Of a stretch of 64,000 bases of DNA, positions 55,272 to 64,000 are shown piece by piece. Position 1 is the stretch's first letter. Each line of letters begins with the position of its first letter. Position numbers and translations under genes: made by a program. The notes below the pieces were generated by a model, which ran no database searches, was not told the DNA's origin, and saw only the letters and a list, made by a program, of their open reading frames with translations. The stretch lies in NCBI GenBank assembly GCA_900609035.2, contig UXAT02000034.1, forward strand, positions 1 to 64,000. Reading direction: 5' to 3'. This DNA is from Candidatus Defluviicoccus seviourii. GTDB lineage: Bacteria; Pseudomonadota; Alphaproteobacteria; Rhodospirillales; Defluviicoccaceae.

Positions 55272-55358
55272 GCCAAGCCTCACTCGGCGCGAGGACGTTG
55301 CGTTTGGGCAGCGGCGGTGGTTGCCGCAGGTGCTGGCGCGGATAAGGAGGCAACGACA

Positions 55359-56906
55359 ATGGCGAAGCTGTCTTCGAGCCAACGGCGGGGGCGCGGCTGG
55401 ACCGCCGTGGCTCTGGCGCTGATGCTAGGACTGCTTGCCGTTATCGCAAGTGGATGGCAATCCGCGCTGGCGCAGGCGAACGAAACAGCCACCCCGGACG
55501 GAAGCGCGGCAGCGGAGGACCTCCCCTCCCTGGTCGCGCCCGTCGCGCTCTATCCCGATCCGGTGCTGGCGCTCGTCCTGCAGGCGTCGACGCAGCCGCT
55601 GCAGGTCGTTCAGGCCGAGCGCTTTCTGGAAAAGCGCAAGAAGGACCCGAAGCTCACCCCCGATCCGGAGTGGGACAAGAGCATCGTTGGCCTCCTCAAT
55701 TATCCCAACCTGATCGGTCAGATGAATGAGTACATCGACTGGACCGAGACAGTGGGCGACGCGGTCGTTGATCAACTCGACGACGTTCAGGGCGCGATTC
55801 AGGATATTCGTTGGGGGGCGTACAACAGCGGCATCCTCGTCAGCAACAAGCAGCAGAAGGTCGTCGCCGAGGAGGACATCATCCGCATCCTGCCGGCCGA
55901 TCCGAAGACCGTCTCGATCCCGAAGTACGATCCTGAAGCGCTGCTGGCAGCGATCGAGCCGCCCGAGGTGGTTGAGGAAGAGCTGCCGATCCCGGCACCA
56001 GAAAAGGCGGCAGCACCCGCGGCACAGCCGGCCGCGCCGGCAGCAACGTCGGACGCTCCTGCCCCAGCACCAGCAGCGGCGCCAGCGGCTGAAGCCGTCT
56101 ACGCCCCGTCGCCCTATACCGGCCCGCCCATGGTTAGCTACGCCGAACCACAAACCAGCTTCTGGGAGAGTGCAGCGACGTTTGCAGGCGGTGCGGTCGT
56201 TGGCGGTCTGCTCGGCTACGCCATCTCCGACGGTGACGACTGGTTTGACGATGACGACCACGATGAACACGGAGGCCGCAATATCAACATCGAGGACAGC
56301 ACCGTCGTCGTCGGTGGCGGCCGCTACGACCGGGACCGGGTCCAGAATGAGCTGCGCAACCGGCGTGGCACCACGGACCGCTCGCGCTCACGGCAGCAGG
56401 TCGGCGATCTGAAAGCTGGCGATTGGAAGAAGGGTGGCGTTGCGCCGACGCGGCAGACGGCGGGACGGGGCGATGGGGCCGCGCGCGCCGCAAAGAAGAA
56501 GGATGTCCGACTCCCCAATGCCGGTACGCAGCGGCAGGTGACCGAGCAACTGCGTCAACGCAATCGCGGGACGCAGGCGGCACGGCAACCGAAGGCGCCC
56601 CAGCGCGCGAAGGCAGTGGGCTACGGAAAGCGCGAGGCTGCGGGCGGCGTCGCCGCACTGCAGCCGCGCAGCGAGACGCGTAGGGCCGCCAATCGTGGTG
56701 CACAAAGCCGGCAAGGCGGCGGCAAGCCGAGGGCTACGCCCGCGTCCGTTGGCGGTGGCCAGCGCGACGGTGGCGGCGGCCTGCGCAAGGCGCGTGGTGA
56801 TGGCGGCGGGATGGCCAACGTTGGCCGCGGTGATCGCGCATCGCGGGACGGCGATCGCGGCCGGCGAAGCCGTGGTGGCGATGGTGGCAGGGAACGGCGT
56901 CGCTAA
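55359..56906 (+). CDS. Secreted DUF3300-domain protein
   Basis: About 515 residues. It has a signal peptide (WTAVALALMLGLLAVIASGW), then the DUF3300 domain at about residues 50-200 (LVAPVALYPDPVLALVLQAS, PEWDKSIVGLLNYPNLIGQM, DAVVDQLDDVQGAIQDIRWG). A Pro/Ala linker and an Asp-rich segment (DDWFDDDDHDEH) follow, then a long Gly/Arg-rich low-complexity tail. It is often paired with DUF2950 genes, as here. RBS AAGGAGG before ATG 55359. No established activity. Confidence 0.9.
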   Translation: MAKLSSSQRRGRGWTAVALALMLGLLAVIASGWQSALAQANETATPDGSAAAEDLPSLVAPVALYPDPVLALVLQASTQPLQVVQAERFLEKRKKDPKLTPDPEWDKSIVGLLNYPNLIGQMNEYIDWTETVGDAVVDQLDDVQGAIQDIRWGAYNSGILVSNKQQKVVAEEDIIRILPADPKTVSIPKYDPEALLAAIEPPEVVEEELPIPAPEKAAAPAAQPAAPAATSDAPAPAPAAAPAAEAVYAPSPYTGPPMVSYAEPQTSFWESAATFAGGAVVGGLLGYAISDGDDWFDDDDHDEHGGRNINIEDSTVVVGGGRYDRDRVQNELRNRRGTTDRSRSRQQVGDLKAGDWKKGGVAPTRQTAGRGDGAARAAKKKDVRLPNAGTQRQVTEQLRQRNRGTQAARQPKAPQRAKAVGYGKREAAGGVAALQPRSETRRAANRGAQSRQGGGKPRATPASVGGGQRDGGGGLRKARGDGGGMANVGRGDRASRDGDRGRRSRGGDGGRERRR

Positions 56907-56954
56907 GAACCGCCGACGTGAAAGCAACATGACCGGGTACTTGGAGGGCTTGCA

Positions 56955-57902
56955 ATGAACAAGACAGCTCGGCCGACGATCCGTTGTCGTCTCGCCGCTG
57001 CGGCGGTCACCAGCGTTCTTGCCTTCGCAGCCGCGTTCCATGGCGGCGGATGCGATGCGCGCGCGGCCACGACCGTCTATCCGTCGCCGGAAAAGGCGCT
57101 CGACGCCTTCCGGTCCGCCGTGATGAGCGAAGGCAACCAGGGACTGATAGCACTGTTCGGACCGGAGCATCAGGCGGATCTTGTCGGTGGCGATCCGGCC
57201 GAGGCACGGCTTGCGCTTCAGCAGTTGCGCGCCGGCATTGCGCGTGGTCTCAGCCTCGTGCCGGCCGGTCCGGACCAGATGACCGTGGTGATCGGAAACC
57301 AGGGCTGGCCGATGCCGATCCCGCTGGTGAAGGGAGCCGATGGCTGGACCTTCGACGTTGCCGCGGGCATTGAGGAGATCACGGACCGGCGGATCGGCAA
57401 CCACGAACTGGCGGCGATTGCGCTTTGCCGTGCGTATCTGGCGGCTCAGGTCGAGTATGCCGCTTCCGATCACGACGGTGACCAGGTGCTTGAATATGCG
57501 CAGAAGCTGGCAAGCACCCCCGGTCAGCAGGACGGGCTTTACTGGCAGGAGAGCGCCAGCGCCGGTCCTAGTCCGTTCGGTCCCATGGCTGCGAGTGCCG
57601 AAGAGTACCTCGGCCAGCGCAAGGCCGGCGAGCCCTACCGCGGCTACCATTATCGCATTCTGACCAGCCAGGGTGCCACCCCACCCGGCGGCAAGTACGA
57701 TTACGTCATCAACGGCAATATGATCGCCGGATACGCGCTGCTGGCGTGGCCGGCGGATTATGGCCGCTCCGGAATCATGACTTTTCAGTGCAGCCACCAG
57801 GGTACGGTGTTCGAGAAGAACCTGGGCGAAAATACCGCAAGACTTGCTGCGGCGATCACGGCCTACGATCCTGATAAGTCATGGGAAGCCGTCGCCGAGT
57901 AG
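56955..57902 (+). CDS. Secreted DUF2950-domain protein
   Basis: A 315-residue protein with an N-terminal export signal (AAAVTSVLAFAAAFHGGGCD, possibly a lipoprotein). The DUF2950 core follows: YPSPEKALDAFRSAV, GWPMPIPLVKGADGWTFDV, RRIGNHELAAI-like RIGNHELAAIALCRAYL, and GYHYRILTSQG ending in NYVIN-type strands. It lies 48 bp after the DUF3300 gene with RBS GGAGGG. Function not known; the DUF3300/DUF2950 pairing is recurrent. Confidence 0.9.
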   Translation: MNKTARPTIRCRLAAAAVTSVLAFAAAFHGGGCDARAATTVYPSPEKALDAFRSAVMSEGNQGLIALFGPEHQADLVGGDPAEARLALQQLRAGIARGLSLVPAGPDQMTVVIGNQGWPMPIPLVKGADGWTFDVAAGIEEITDRRIGNHELAAIALCRAYLAAQVEYAASDHDGDQVLEYAQKLASTPGQQDGLYWQESASAGPSPFGPMAASAEEYLGQRKAGEPYRGYHYRILTSQGATPPGGKYDYVINGNMIAGYALLAWPADYGRSGIMTFQCSHQGTVFEKNLGENTARLAAAITAYDPDKSWEAVAE

Positions 57903-57950
57903 GCTGGTCCTGAGGAACGCACCAACAAGCGATTGGATGAGGAGGTTTCG

Positions 57951-58727
57951 ATGTCACGCCTGATGCAACGTTCGCCTTCAGCCGCCTTAGGCGGCGCTCT
58001 GCTATCGTTGTTCCTGATGTCGTCGCCAGAGGGCGCGCGCGCCCAGGGCGTCGGCGCGGTGGTACCGCTGCCTGCCGACATGCGGGCCAATGCGGAGAAG
58101 TACCTCCCGGGCGTTGTCGGTGAGCCGGTACCGGCGTTCACGATCGATCCAAGCTTGGCCAGGCTGAGCGCTGGAACGCGCACTTACGCTGTCGTCGGTG
58201 GCAACACCGACAACCAAACCGAGCAGCACCAGATCACAGCTGGCGATAAACCGGGCCAGTGGCGCTATACGGTCGGCGACCGAACCGTCTTTCTCCATGA
58301 GACCAAGGGCGAGAGCCTCTCAATCGTGGCCGAACAGGACAACGACAAGGGCGTGCTCACCCGCTACTCGCCGGCCCAGCCACTGCTGATCGCCGGCATG
58401 AACGCGGGCGATGAAAAGACGATGACGCTGAAAGTGAGTGTCTATGATCTCGACGACCCGACCGATCTGGAGCACTCGGGCACGCTCAATCTCACGCTGA
58501 CGTACGTTGGTGCTTACAAGGTGACGGTGCCGGCGGGCACCTTCGATGCAGCGGCGCTGCGATGGCGGTACAACGGCAAGGTTGGGCCGGCATCGGTCGA
58601 TGACGTCCAGGTGCGTCTTGTTGCCAAGGACGTTGGCATGGTCGCCGCTGCCGAGAAGCTCGATGTCGCAGCATTCTTGATTTACAACGACAATACGAAG
58701 GTCGGTAAAGTCCTGCAGCAGAAGTAG
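57951..58727 (+). CDS. Secreted beta-rich protein of unknown function
   Basis: About 258 residues. The signal peptide (ALGGALLSLFLMSSPEGARA) is followed by an all-beta-looking body (GQWRYTVGDRTVFLHETKGE, LNLTLTYVGAYKVTVPAGTF, ALRWRYNGKVGPASVDDV). GAGGAGG 6 nt before ATG 57951 sets the start; an in-frame ATG at 57933 would place the Shine-Dalgarno inside the gene. It follows DUF2950 by 48 bp in the same direction. Not recognised. Confidence 0.8.
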   Translation: MSRLMQRSPSAALGGALLSLFLMSSPEGARAQGVGAVVPLPADMRANAEKYLPGVVGEPVPAFTIDPSLARLSAGTRTYAVVGGNTDNQTEQHQITAGDKPGQWRYTVGDRTVFLHETKGESLSIVAEQDNDKGVLTRYSPAQPLLIAGMNAGDEKTMTLKVSVYDLDDPTDLEHSGTLNLTLTYVGAYKVTVPAGTFDAAALRWRYNGKVGPASVDDVQVRLVAKDVGMVAAAEKLDVAAFLIYNDNTKVGKVLQQK

Positions 58728-58858
58728 GGCGCGGCCCCGCAGCATCAAGCCTAACGCCGGGGAGCGGTGACCGGCGGTCGCTGAAGCTTGTTCGCCGCTA
58801 CTATCGTCGACATGTTATGAGAGCTGCCCGCTCGCGGCTGATCGAGGACTGACACGCC

Positions 58859-60727
58859 ATGCCGCACTACCGCTCGCGCACGACGACCCATGGCCGTAAC
58901 ATGGCAGGCGCGCGCGCGCTCTGGCGCGCCACCGGCATGAGCGATGGCGATTTCGGCAAACCAATCATCGCCATTGCCAACTCGTTTACCCAGTTCGTGC
59001 CCGGCCATGTGCATCTGCGCGATTTCGGCCGCATCATCGCCGAAGAGATCGCCAAATCGGGTGGCATCGGCCGCGAGTTCAACACGATCGCGGTCGACGA
59101 CGGCATCGCCATGGGACACGACGGCATGCTCTATAGCCTGCCGTCGCGCGAGTTGATCGCGGATGCCGTCGAATACATGGTCAACGCGCATTGTGCCGAT
59201 GCGCTGGTCTGCGTCTCCAACTGCGACAAGATCACGCCCGGCATGCTGATGGCGACACTGCGCCTCAACATCCCGACCGTGTTCGTCTCCGGCGGCCCGA
59301 TGGAAGCTGGCAAGTTCGTTCAGGGGCGAGAAACCCGCGCGGTTGATCTGATCGACGCGATGGTTGCTGCCGCTGACGAGCGCGTTTCCGAGCAGGACAC
59401 CCAAGCGCTGGAGCGCTCCGCGTGCCCGACCTGCGGCTCATGCTCCGGCATGTTCACCGCCAACTCGATGAACTGCCTGACCGAGGCATTGGGCCTTGCG
59501 CTGCCCGGAAACGGCAGTGTGCTCGCCACCCATGCCGAGCGTGGCCGCCTCCTGCGCGATGCGGGCCGGCTGATCGTCTCCCTCGCCAGACGCTACTACG
59601 AACAGAACGACGAGGGCGTTCTGCCGCGCTCGATCGCGAACTTCGCCGCTTTCGAAAACGCGATGGCGCTCGATATCGCCATGGGCGGCTCCACCAACAC
59701 GGTGTTGCACCTGTTGGCGGCGGCAGCCGAAGCGCACGTCGATTTCACCATGCGCGACATCGACCGCCTGTCGCGGCGGGTCCCGCATCTGTGCAAGGTC
59801 GCACCTTCGGCCGCGGATGTGCATCTTGAGGATGTTCACCGCGCCGGTGGCGTCATGGCCATCCTGGGCGAGCTCGATCGCGCCGGCCTCGTCCACCGCG
59901 ATCAGCCGATGGTGCACGCCGCCACGCTGCAGGGCGCGCTGGAGCGCTGGGATGTCGCACGCGGAGCGGACGCCGACGTGCAGACCTTCTATCGCGCCGC
60001 CCCTGGCGGCGTCCGCACCACCGAACCGTTCAGCCAGGACCGCCGCTACGATACGCTCGACCTCGACCGTGCCGGCGGCTGCATCCGCAGCGCCGAACGC
60101 GCCTTCAGCCAGGACGGCGGTTTGGCCGTTCTTTACGGCAACATCGCCCTGGAAGGCTGTATCGTAAAGACCGCCGGCGTTGACCCCTCAGTTCTCGTAT
60201 TTGCCGGCCCGGCCAAGGTGTATGAGAGCCAGGATGCCGCCGTGGTGGCGATCCTGGGCGGTGAGGTCCAGGCGGGCGATGTCGTCATCATCCGCTACGA
60301 GGGACCGCGCGGTGGCCCTGGCATGCAGGAGATGCTGTATCCCACCAGCTACATCAAATCGAAGGGGCTGGGCAAAGCGTGCGCACTGGTGACCGACGGC
60401 CGCTTCTCAGGCGGAACCTCCGGCCTTTCGATCGGCCATGTCTCGCCGGAGGCGGCGGAAGGCGGTGCCATCGCCCTGATCGAGCCGGGCGATCGGATCG
60501 AGATCGACATTCCCAAGCGCTCGATCCGGCTTGCTGTTGACGATGCAGAACTCGACCGAAGGCGGGCGGCGATGGAAGCGCGCGGTGAGCAAGCCTGGCG
60601 ACCGGCCGGCCGCAAGCGCCACGTCTCCCCTGCCCTGCAGGCCTATGCGGCACTGACGACGAGTGCTTCGCGCGGCGCGGTGCGCGATGTCTCGCAGATC
60701 ACCTGCAAGCGCGCGCGACCAGCATAA
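58859..60727 (+). CDS. ilvD: Dihydroxy-acid dehydratase
   Basis: A 622-residue Fe-S enzyme of isoleucine, leucine and valine synthesis. Seen: [31 protein letters not shown] and [12 protein letters not shown]. The Lys of [14 protein letters not shown] segment (here [19 protein letters not shown]) and the C-terminal [19 protein letters not shown] are also present. Full family length. A 131-bp gap separates it from the envelope cluster. Confidence 0.98.
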   Translation: MPHYRSRTTTHGRNMAGARALWRATGMSDGDFGKPIIAIANSFTQFVPGHVHLRDFGRIIAEEIAKSGGIGREFNTIAVDDGIAMGHDGMLYSLPSRELIADAVEYMVNAHCADALVCVSNCDKITPGMLMATLRLNIPTVFVSGGPMEAGKFVQGRETRAVDLIDAMVAAADERVSEQDTQALERSACPTCGSCSGMFTANSMNCLTEALGLALPGNGSVLATHAERGRLLRDAGRLIVSLARRYYEQNDEGVLPRSIANFAAFENAMALDIAMGGSTNTVLHLLAAAAEAHVDFTMRDIDRLSRRVPHLCKVAPSAADVHLEDVHRAGGVMAILGELDRAGLVHRDQPMVHAATLQGALERWDVARGADADVQTFYRAAPGGVRTTEPFSQDRRYDTLDLDRAGGCIRSAERAFSQDGGLAVLYGNIALEGCIVKTAGVDPSVLVFAGPAKVYESQDAAVVAILGGEVQAGDVVIIRYEGPRGGPGMQEMLYPTSYIKSKGLGKACALVTDGRFSGGTSGLSIGHVSPEAAEGGAIALIEPGDRIEIDIPKRSIRLAVDDAELDRRRAAMEARGEQAWRPAGRKRHVSPALQAYAALTTSASRGAVRDVSQITCKRARPA

Positions 60728-60743
60728 GAGATCCGCGGCGGCT

Positions 60744-61457
60744 TCACAGACCGACGCTGGTGAGCCAGGCGCTGAAGAACGCTTGGCCCGCTGCCGTCAC
60801 CGACGGCGTGAAACGTTCGGTGTCGGCGCGCAAGGCAGCGACCGAAAGACCCGGATGCGCACCGATTTCCGCGGCATGGCCGACGAACCAGCGCTCCAGC
60901 CCACGCCCCCCAGCCTCGGCATGAAACTGCAAGGCCAAGGCCGATTGCCCCCACGAGAACGCCTGGTTTTCGTAGAGCGCCGACGAGGCAAGGTGCACAG
61001 CCCCGTCCGGCAGGTCGAAGGTATCGCCGTGCCAGTGCAGGACAACACCGTCGGCTTCGCTTTCGCCAATGAAGCGTAACGGACTCCGGCGGCCGGCCTC
61101 GGTCAGCGTCAGCGGTGCCCAACCGATCTCCTTGACCGGACCGGGATAAACACGGGCGCCAAGCGCGCGGGCCATCAGCTGCGCGCCCAAGCAGATGCCG
61201 AGGGTCGGCCGGTTCGCCCGCAGACGATGCTCTATCAGGCGCAATTCGTCACCGAGGAAAGGATAGGCCGCCTCCTCGTAGGCGCCGATCGGCCCGCCCA
61301 GCACCACCAGTAGGGGCGGCCGAACGGCATCGATTGCCGCCAGGTCGTCGGTAACCGCGTCGATATAGCGAACGCCCAAGCCTCTTTCGGTAAGGATGGA
61401 CTCGAAATAGGCCAAGTCCTCGAACGGAACATGGCGCAGCGCCAAGACCTCGCTCAC
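60744..61457 (-). CDS. Class I glutamine amidotransferase (GMP synthase-like)
   Basis: A 237-residue stand-alone GATase1 domain. Nucleophile C89 in TLGICLGAQLMA; His179 and Glu181 in LQFHAEA complete the triad. VVLGGPIGAYEE matches the family. It releases ammonia from glutamine or hydrolyses gamma-glutamyl compounds; the partner is not apparent here. It is convergent with ilvD and 18 bp downstream of the small exported protein gene. Confidence 0.93.
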   Translation of the reverse strand: MSEVLALRHVPFEDLAYFESILTERGLGVRYIDAVTDDLAAIDAVRPPLLVVLGGPIGAYEEAAYPFLGDELRLIEHRLRANRPTLGICLGAQLMARALGARVYPGPVKEIGWAPLTLTEAGRRSPLRFIGESEADGVVLHWHGDTFDLPDGAVHLASSALYENQAFSWGQSALALQFHAEAGGRGLERWFVGHAAEIGAHPGLSVAALRADTERFTPSVTAAGQAFFSAWLTSVGL

Positions 61458-61475
61458 GTCAGCTCCGGTACCCAG

Positions 61476-61928
61476 CTATTGGCTTTCAATGAACTGGATG
61501 AGGGTGACGTCACGCACGTCGATGTACTTCATCACCCCGCCTTCCATCCGTGCGTCCATGATCGCCGGCCGCTGGATTTTCATCCACTGTTTTGATGCGG
61601 TCAGATCTGTCTTTCCGTCAAGGCCGAAGAAAGCCCACACTACCTTCTGACCGGCAGGCAGCATCGGCGGCGGGGCGGCCATGGCGATCTCAGGATAAAG
61701 TCCCTTGTAGAAGGCCATCACCTTCTCAAACGACGCTTCCGTCGTGTAGAAGCGGATTTTGGTTCCGGGCGGCATGCCCATGCCGGGCCTCGCCTCGACG
61801 ACCTCCGCCTTGGCACCTGGATAGATCTTGGGTTCCGCCGCGCGCGCAGGCGATGCGGCGATCAAGCTGGCGGCGGCAAGGCAAAGCAGGCCCTTGAGGA
61901 TCACGGATCGTCTCCGGTCGCTGTCCAT
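61476..61928 (-). CDS. Small exported protein of unknown function
   Basis: About 150 residues. An export signal (RSVILKGLLCLAAASLIAASPARA) precedes a small domain containing MPPGTKIRFYTTEASFEKVM and YKGLYPEI, similar to domains of uncharacterised proteins that carry YTT-type strands. It has no membrane helix besides the signal. ATG 61928 touches the stop of the hydrolase gene upstream (1-bp gap), so they are translated together. An extended frame to 62012 is antisense-like filler. Confidence 0.75.
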   Translation of the reverse strand: MDSDRRRSVILKGLLCLAAASLIAASPARAAEPKIYPGAKAEVVEARPGMGMPPGTKIRFYTTEASFEKVMAFYKGLYPEIAMAAPPPMLPAGQKVVWAFFGLDGKTDLTASKQWMKIQRPAIMDARMEGGVMKYIDVRDVTLIQFIESQ

Positions 61929-61929
61929 T

Positions 61930-62784
61930 TCAAGCAAGCTCCAAGCTCCCCACAAAGCGCGCAACAGCATCAAGGAGCTCGTCTCTTTTCTCCAGATGCG
62001 GAACATGGCCACACGCGGGCATGATCAGCCGCTCGGCCGGACCCGAGACGCCTTCAACGATCGTGTCTACCTGAGCGATCGTGCCGTAACGGTCGTTCTC
62101 GCCCTGCACCGCAAGCAGCGGCTGCGTGATTCCGGCGAGCGCCGGCGCGATCGTCCAGCTGCGAAAGGCCGGGCTCAACCAGATATCGCTCCAACCCCAG
62201 AATACCGCGCTTGCCTTGTTGCCGTGATAGCGAGTTAACGGCTGCCGAAAGCTGTCGCGGTACTCCCGCTTCGCCGCCTCGATTCCCTGGATCGTCACGT
62301 CTTCGTTGAAGACATGCGCCGCCATCGTCACCACGGCTCGGACGCGCGGATCGCGCATGACGCCTGCATGCAGGAGTGCCATCGTCCCGCCGTCGCTGTG
62401 GCCGACAAGCACAGCCTGCCGGATGCCGGCCTGGTTGACCAACTCAGGCAGGCACTCGAGCGCCTCGCGCTGGTGATAGTCGGGCGGGAGCGGCAGCACG
62501 CCCGGACCGGAGCGGCCGAACCCGGCGCGACTGTAAACGAAGGCTCCGAAGCCGAGACGGTCTGCGAGTAGGCGCGGGAAGGAACGCCAAGCGGCGACAC
62601 ACCCCAGCGCCTCATGCAAAAAGACGAGCGTCGGCGCCGCATCCGGTGGCGGGCCAAACCAGCACCACTCGATGATCTGCCCTTTGACAACCGTGAACCC
62701 CGTCGTTTCGGCCGTTCCAGTGACGGCCGAAGGCCCAGGTCGCGCGATCTGGTGCGCCGGTTCGCGCGCGACCATCGCCCGCAT
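61930..62784 (-). CDS. Alpha/beta-fold hydrolase
   Basis: About 284 residues. The nucleophile elbow is GHSDGG with Ser130, the oxyanion region FLHEALGCVAAWRSFP, the acid near LLAVQGENDRYG, and His in MPACGHVPHLEK. It is an esterase/haloperoxidase-like fold; substrate unknown. The start is uncertain: the frame is open to 63075, with ATGs at 62931, 62784 and 62775 and no strong RBS. I chose 62784 because the conserved part begins soon after. Confidence 0.85.
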   Translation of the reverse strand: MRAMVAREPAHQIARPGPSAVTGTAETTGFTVVKGQIIEWCWFGPPPDAAPTLVFLHEALGCVAAWRSFPRLLADRLGFGAFVYSRAGFGRSGPGVLPLPPDYHQREALECLPELVNQAGIRQAVLVGHSDGGTMALLHAGVMRDPRVRAVVTMAAHVFNEDVTIQGIEAAKREYRDSFRQPLTRYHGNKASAVFWGWSDIWLSPAFRSWTIAPALAGITQPLLAVQGENDRYGTIAQVDTIVEGVSGPAERLIMPACGHVPHLEKRDELLDAVARFVGSLELA

Positions 62785-63147
62785 CAGGAACCAGAGGTTG
62801 GCGTCCGGTTCCGGCAGCGGGCGCGAAGCATAATTCTTGCGGCTTTGGTCCCGTGCGGGCCGGTTCGAGCCTCGGATACTGCCATTGCCCAAGCCGCTCT
62901 CCCGTGCTGTCCGCATCACGTTGAAAGGCATCACAGAACCATTGAGAACGATTTTCCGTCCAGCGTTGCGCCGCGTCACGTCCTTCGATGAACCGACTAG
63001 GGCCAACCTCCGTTGATCAGGACGGATCCTGCCGCTACGCCGGCACCTTGCGCCCGGTTCCTTCATCTCCTGCAACTATTTCAAAGATTTCTCGCTGTGT
63101 GTCAAATTGGATCGCATCTGCTCTCGTGCAGCGCAGGGACCCGAACC

Positions 63148-63858
63148 ATGCGGATCAAACGGCTGTCGTGTCTGTCTGGCGCCGAGGCGGCGCGCGGCGT
63201 TGCCGTCATCATCGACGTTTTTCGTGCCTTTACGTGCGCGCCGCTGTTGATCCGGCTTAAGGCACGGGCGCTTCTTCTGGAGGCCGACATCGCCCGTTGC
63301 CTGAGTTTGAGCGGCGATGCGGTGCTGGTCGGCGAGCGGAACGAGGAACCGATTGAAGGTTTTGATCTGCCGAATTCGCCGCTCCTGATCCTGAGATCCG
63401 ACCCGACCCGCTTCACGGGGCGCACGGTCGTCTTGAGGACGACATCCGGCGTAGCAGGCGCGTTGGTCGCACGCCAGAAGGCGGACGCCGTTCTGCTCGC
63501 CTCCTTTATCAATGCCCGGGCTACGGCGGCCTATCTGCGTGCCTGCGGTGCTTCCGTGGTCAGCCTGGTCGCGATGGGCACGCACGGCGAAACACCGGCA
63601 GCGGAAGACGAGCGATGTGGCGATTACATCGAGAGCCTGCTCGGCGGTGGGAGCTACGATCACATCGCAGCGATCAACGAGATCCTGGCGAGCCCCAGCG
63701 CGCGGCGGTTCTATGCGGCTGATAAGCCCTACCTGCCGGCCGCCGACCCGGCGATCTGCCTGCAGCGCGATCTGTTCGCGCACGCGATTCGAGCCGAAGC
63801 GGACGGCGACTGGGTACGCGCCATCCCGCAACCGTCAGGCTCCGGCACCCCGGAATAA
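63148..63858 (+). CDS. 2-Phosphosulfolactate phosphatase family protein (ComB-like)
   Basis: About 236 residues of the ComB fold: VAVIIDVFRAFTCAPLL with the metal Asp, LVGERNEEPIEGFDLPNSP, LRTTSGVAGAL, SFINARATAAYL and ETPAAEDERCGDYIESL. ComB dephosphorylates 2-phosphosulfolactate in coenzyme M synthesis, and homologues occur in bacteria without that pathway. No sulfolactate-pathway genes are nearby, so the true substrate is open. Divergent from the hydrolase. ATG 63148; the frame is open to 63013 but non-conserved before that. Confidence 0.88.
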   Translation: MRIKRLSCLSGAEAARGVAVIIDVFRAFTCAPLLIRLKARALLLEADIARCLSLSGDAVLVGERNEEPIEGFDLPNSPLLILRSDPTRFTGRTVVLRTTSGVAGALVARQKADAVLLASFINARATAAYLRACGASVVSLVAMGTHGETPAAEDERCGDYIESLLGGGSYDHIAAINEILASPSARRFYAADKPYLPAADPAICLQRDLFAHAIRAEADGDWVRAIPQPSGSGTPE

Positions 63859-63884
63859 GACTAGCGTCCGAGCAGCCCCATCTG

Positions 63885-64000
63885 TCACGACCGATCGGAC
63901 CCTAGCTCTATCAGCAGTTGCTCGATGGATCGCTTGAACACCGGCAGGTCACCCTCAACAGTGTTCCAGACTTCATCCAAATCGACCCCGAAATATTGGT
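63885..64000 (-). CDS. hepT: HepT-like/DUF86 ribonuclease toxin, C-terminal part, cut by the window edge
   Basis: Partial reading from the right edge to TGA 63887-63885: QYFGVDLDEVWNTVEGDLPV followed by FKRSIEQLLIELGSDRS. YFGVDLxxVWxTV and the following helix are the standard C-terminus of DUF86/HepT proteins, which are the RNase toxin of HepT-MntA pairs. The RxxxxH catalytic motif and any MntA partner lie outside the window. Too short to confirm activity. Confidence 0.7.
   Translation of the reverse strand, partial: QYFGVDLDEVWNTVEGDLPVFKRSIEQLLIELGSDRS

Overview
The window is GC-rich chromosomal DNA with dense genes, many GTG/TTG starts and short ATGA/GTGA overlaps. The gene content points to an alphaproteobacterium, probably near the Rhodospirillales. 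The evidence is a ccoNOQPGHI-type cbb3 oxidase cluster, an RpoE-ChrR sigma/anti-sigma pair, the rpmH-rnpA-yidD-yidC-engB-argB string, pyrimidine 5'-nucleotidase-dapD-dapE, and def/fmt/truA. This placement is inference; no rRNA or tRNA gene was seen. Most genes are core or near-core; I see no insertion sequence, prophage or CRISPR array.

Layout. 0.3-6.5 kb: a TetR regulator divergent from an HpaB-superfamily flavoenzyme, with a perfect 7-3-7 palindrome between them, then a fused 5-oxoprolinase. 6.8-10.1 kb: a TolC-family outer membrane protein, then msrB, hsp20 and a PEBP-family protein on the minus strand. 10.4-14.3 kb: a lipoprotein penicillin-acylase-family amidase directly followed by a GH3-type acyl-amido synthetase. 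14.3-17.8 kb: the ECF sigma/ChrR pair with a candidate autoregulatory promoter, a LysE exporter, a peptidoglycan-binding protein and a small Cache protein. 17.9-28.9 kb: cbb3 oxidase genes on the minus strand (ccoN, O, Q, P, G, H, I and, displaced, ccoS). Two tandem CaiB/BaiF CoA-transferase genes on the plus strand lie between ccoI and ccoS.

29.2-35.4 kb: a gamma-glutamyltransferase gene broken near its 3' end by an in-frame amber codon, an RlmI-type rRNA methyltransferase, a CPA2 antiporter and fabD. 35.5-39.9 kb: a strong sigma70-like promoter and the rpmH-to-argB operon. 39.9-48.6 kb: a PAS/degenerate-GGDEF/EAL protein, pyrimidine 5'-nucleotidase, dapD, dapE, a membrane protein, truA, an unrecognised 343-residue protein on the opposite strand, fmt and def. 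48.7-54.1 kb: a DUF4139 protein, rmuC, rlmE and a small flagellar export group (stand-alone FlhB C-terminal domain, unknown, fliO, fliP).

54.2-64.0 kb: dgkA, then four secreted or lipoprotein genes in a row (repeat lipoprotein, DUF3300, DUF2950, unknown), ilvD, a class I amidotransferase, a small exported protein, an alpha/beta hydrolase, a ComB-family phosphatase, and the 3' end of a HepT/DUF86 toxin running off the right edge.

The items most worth a second look are the amber-interrupted ggt with its conserved C-terminus intact after the stop, the acylase/GH3 pair, the large inverted repeat in front of msrB, the split cbb3 cluster, the four-gene envelope cluster and the unknown protein inserted between truA and fmt. 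No complete novel defence or secretion system can be demonstrated from the sequence.
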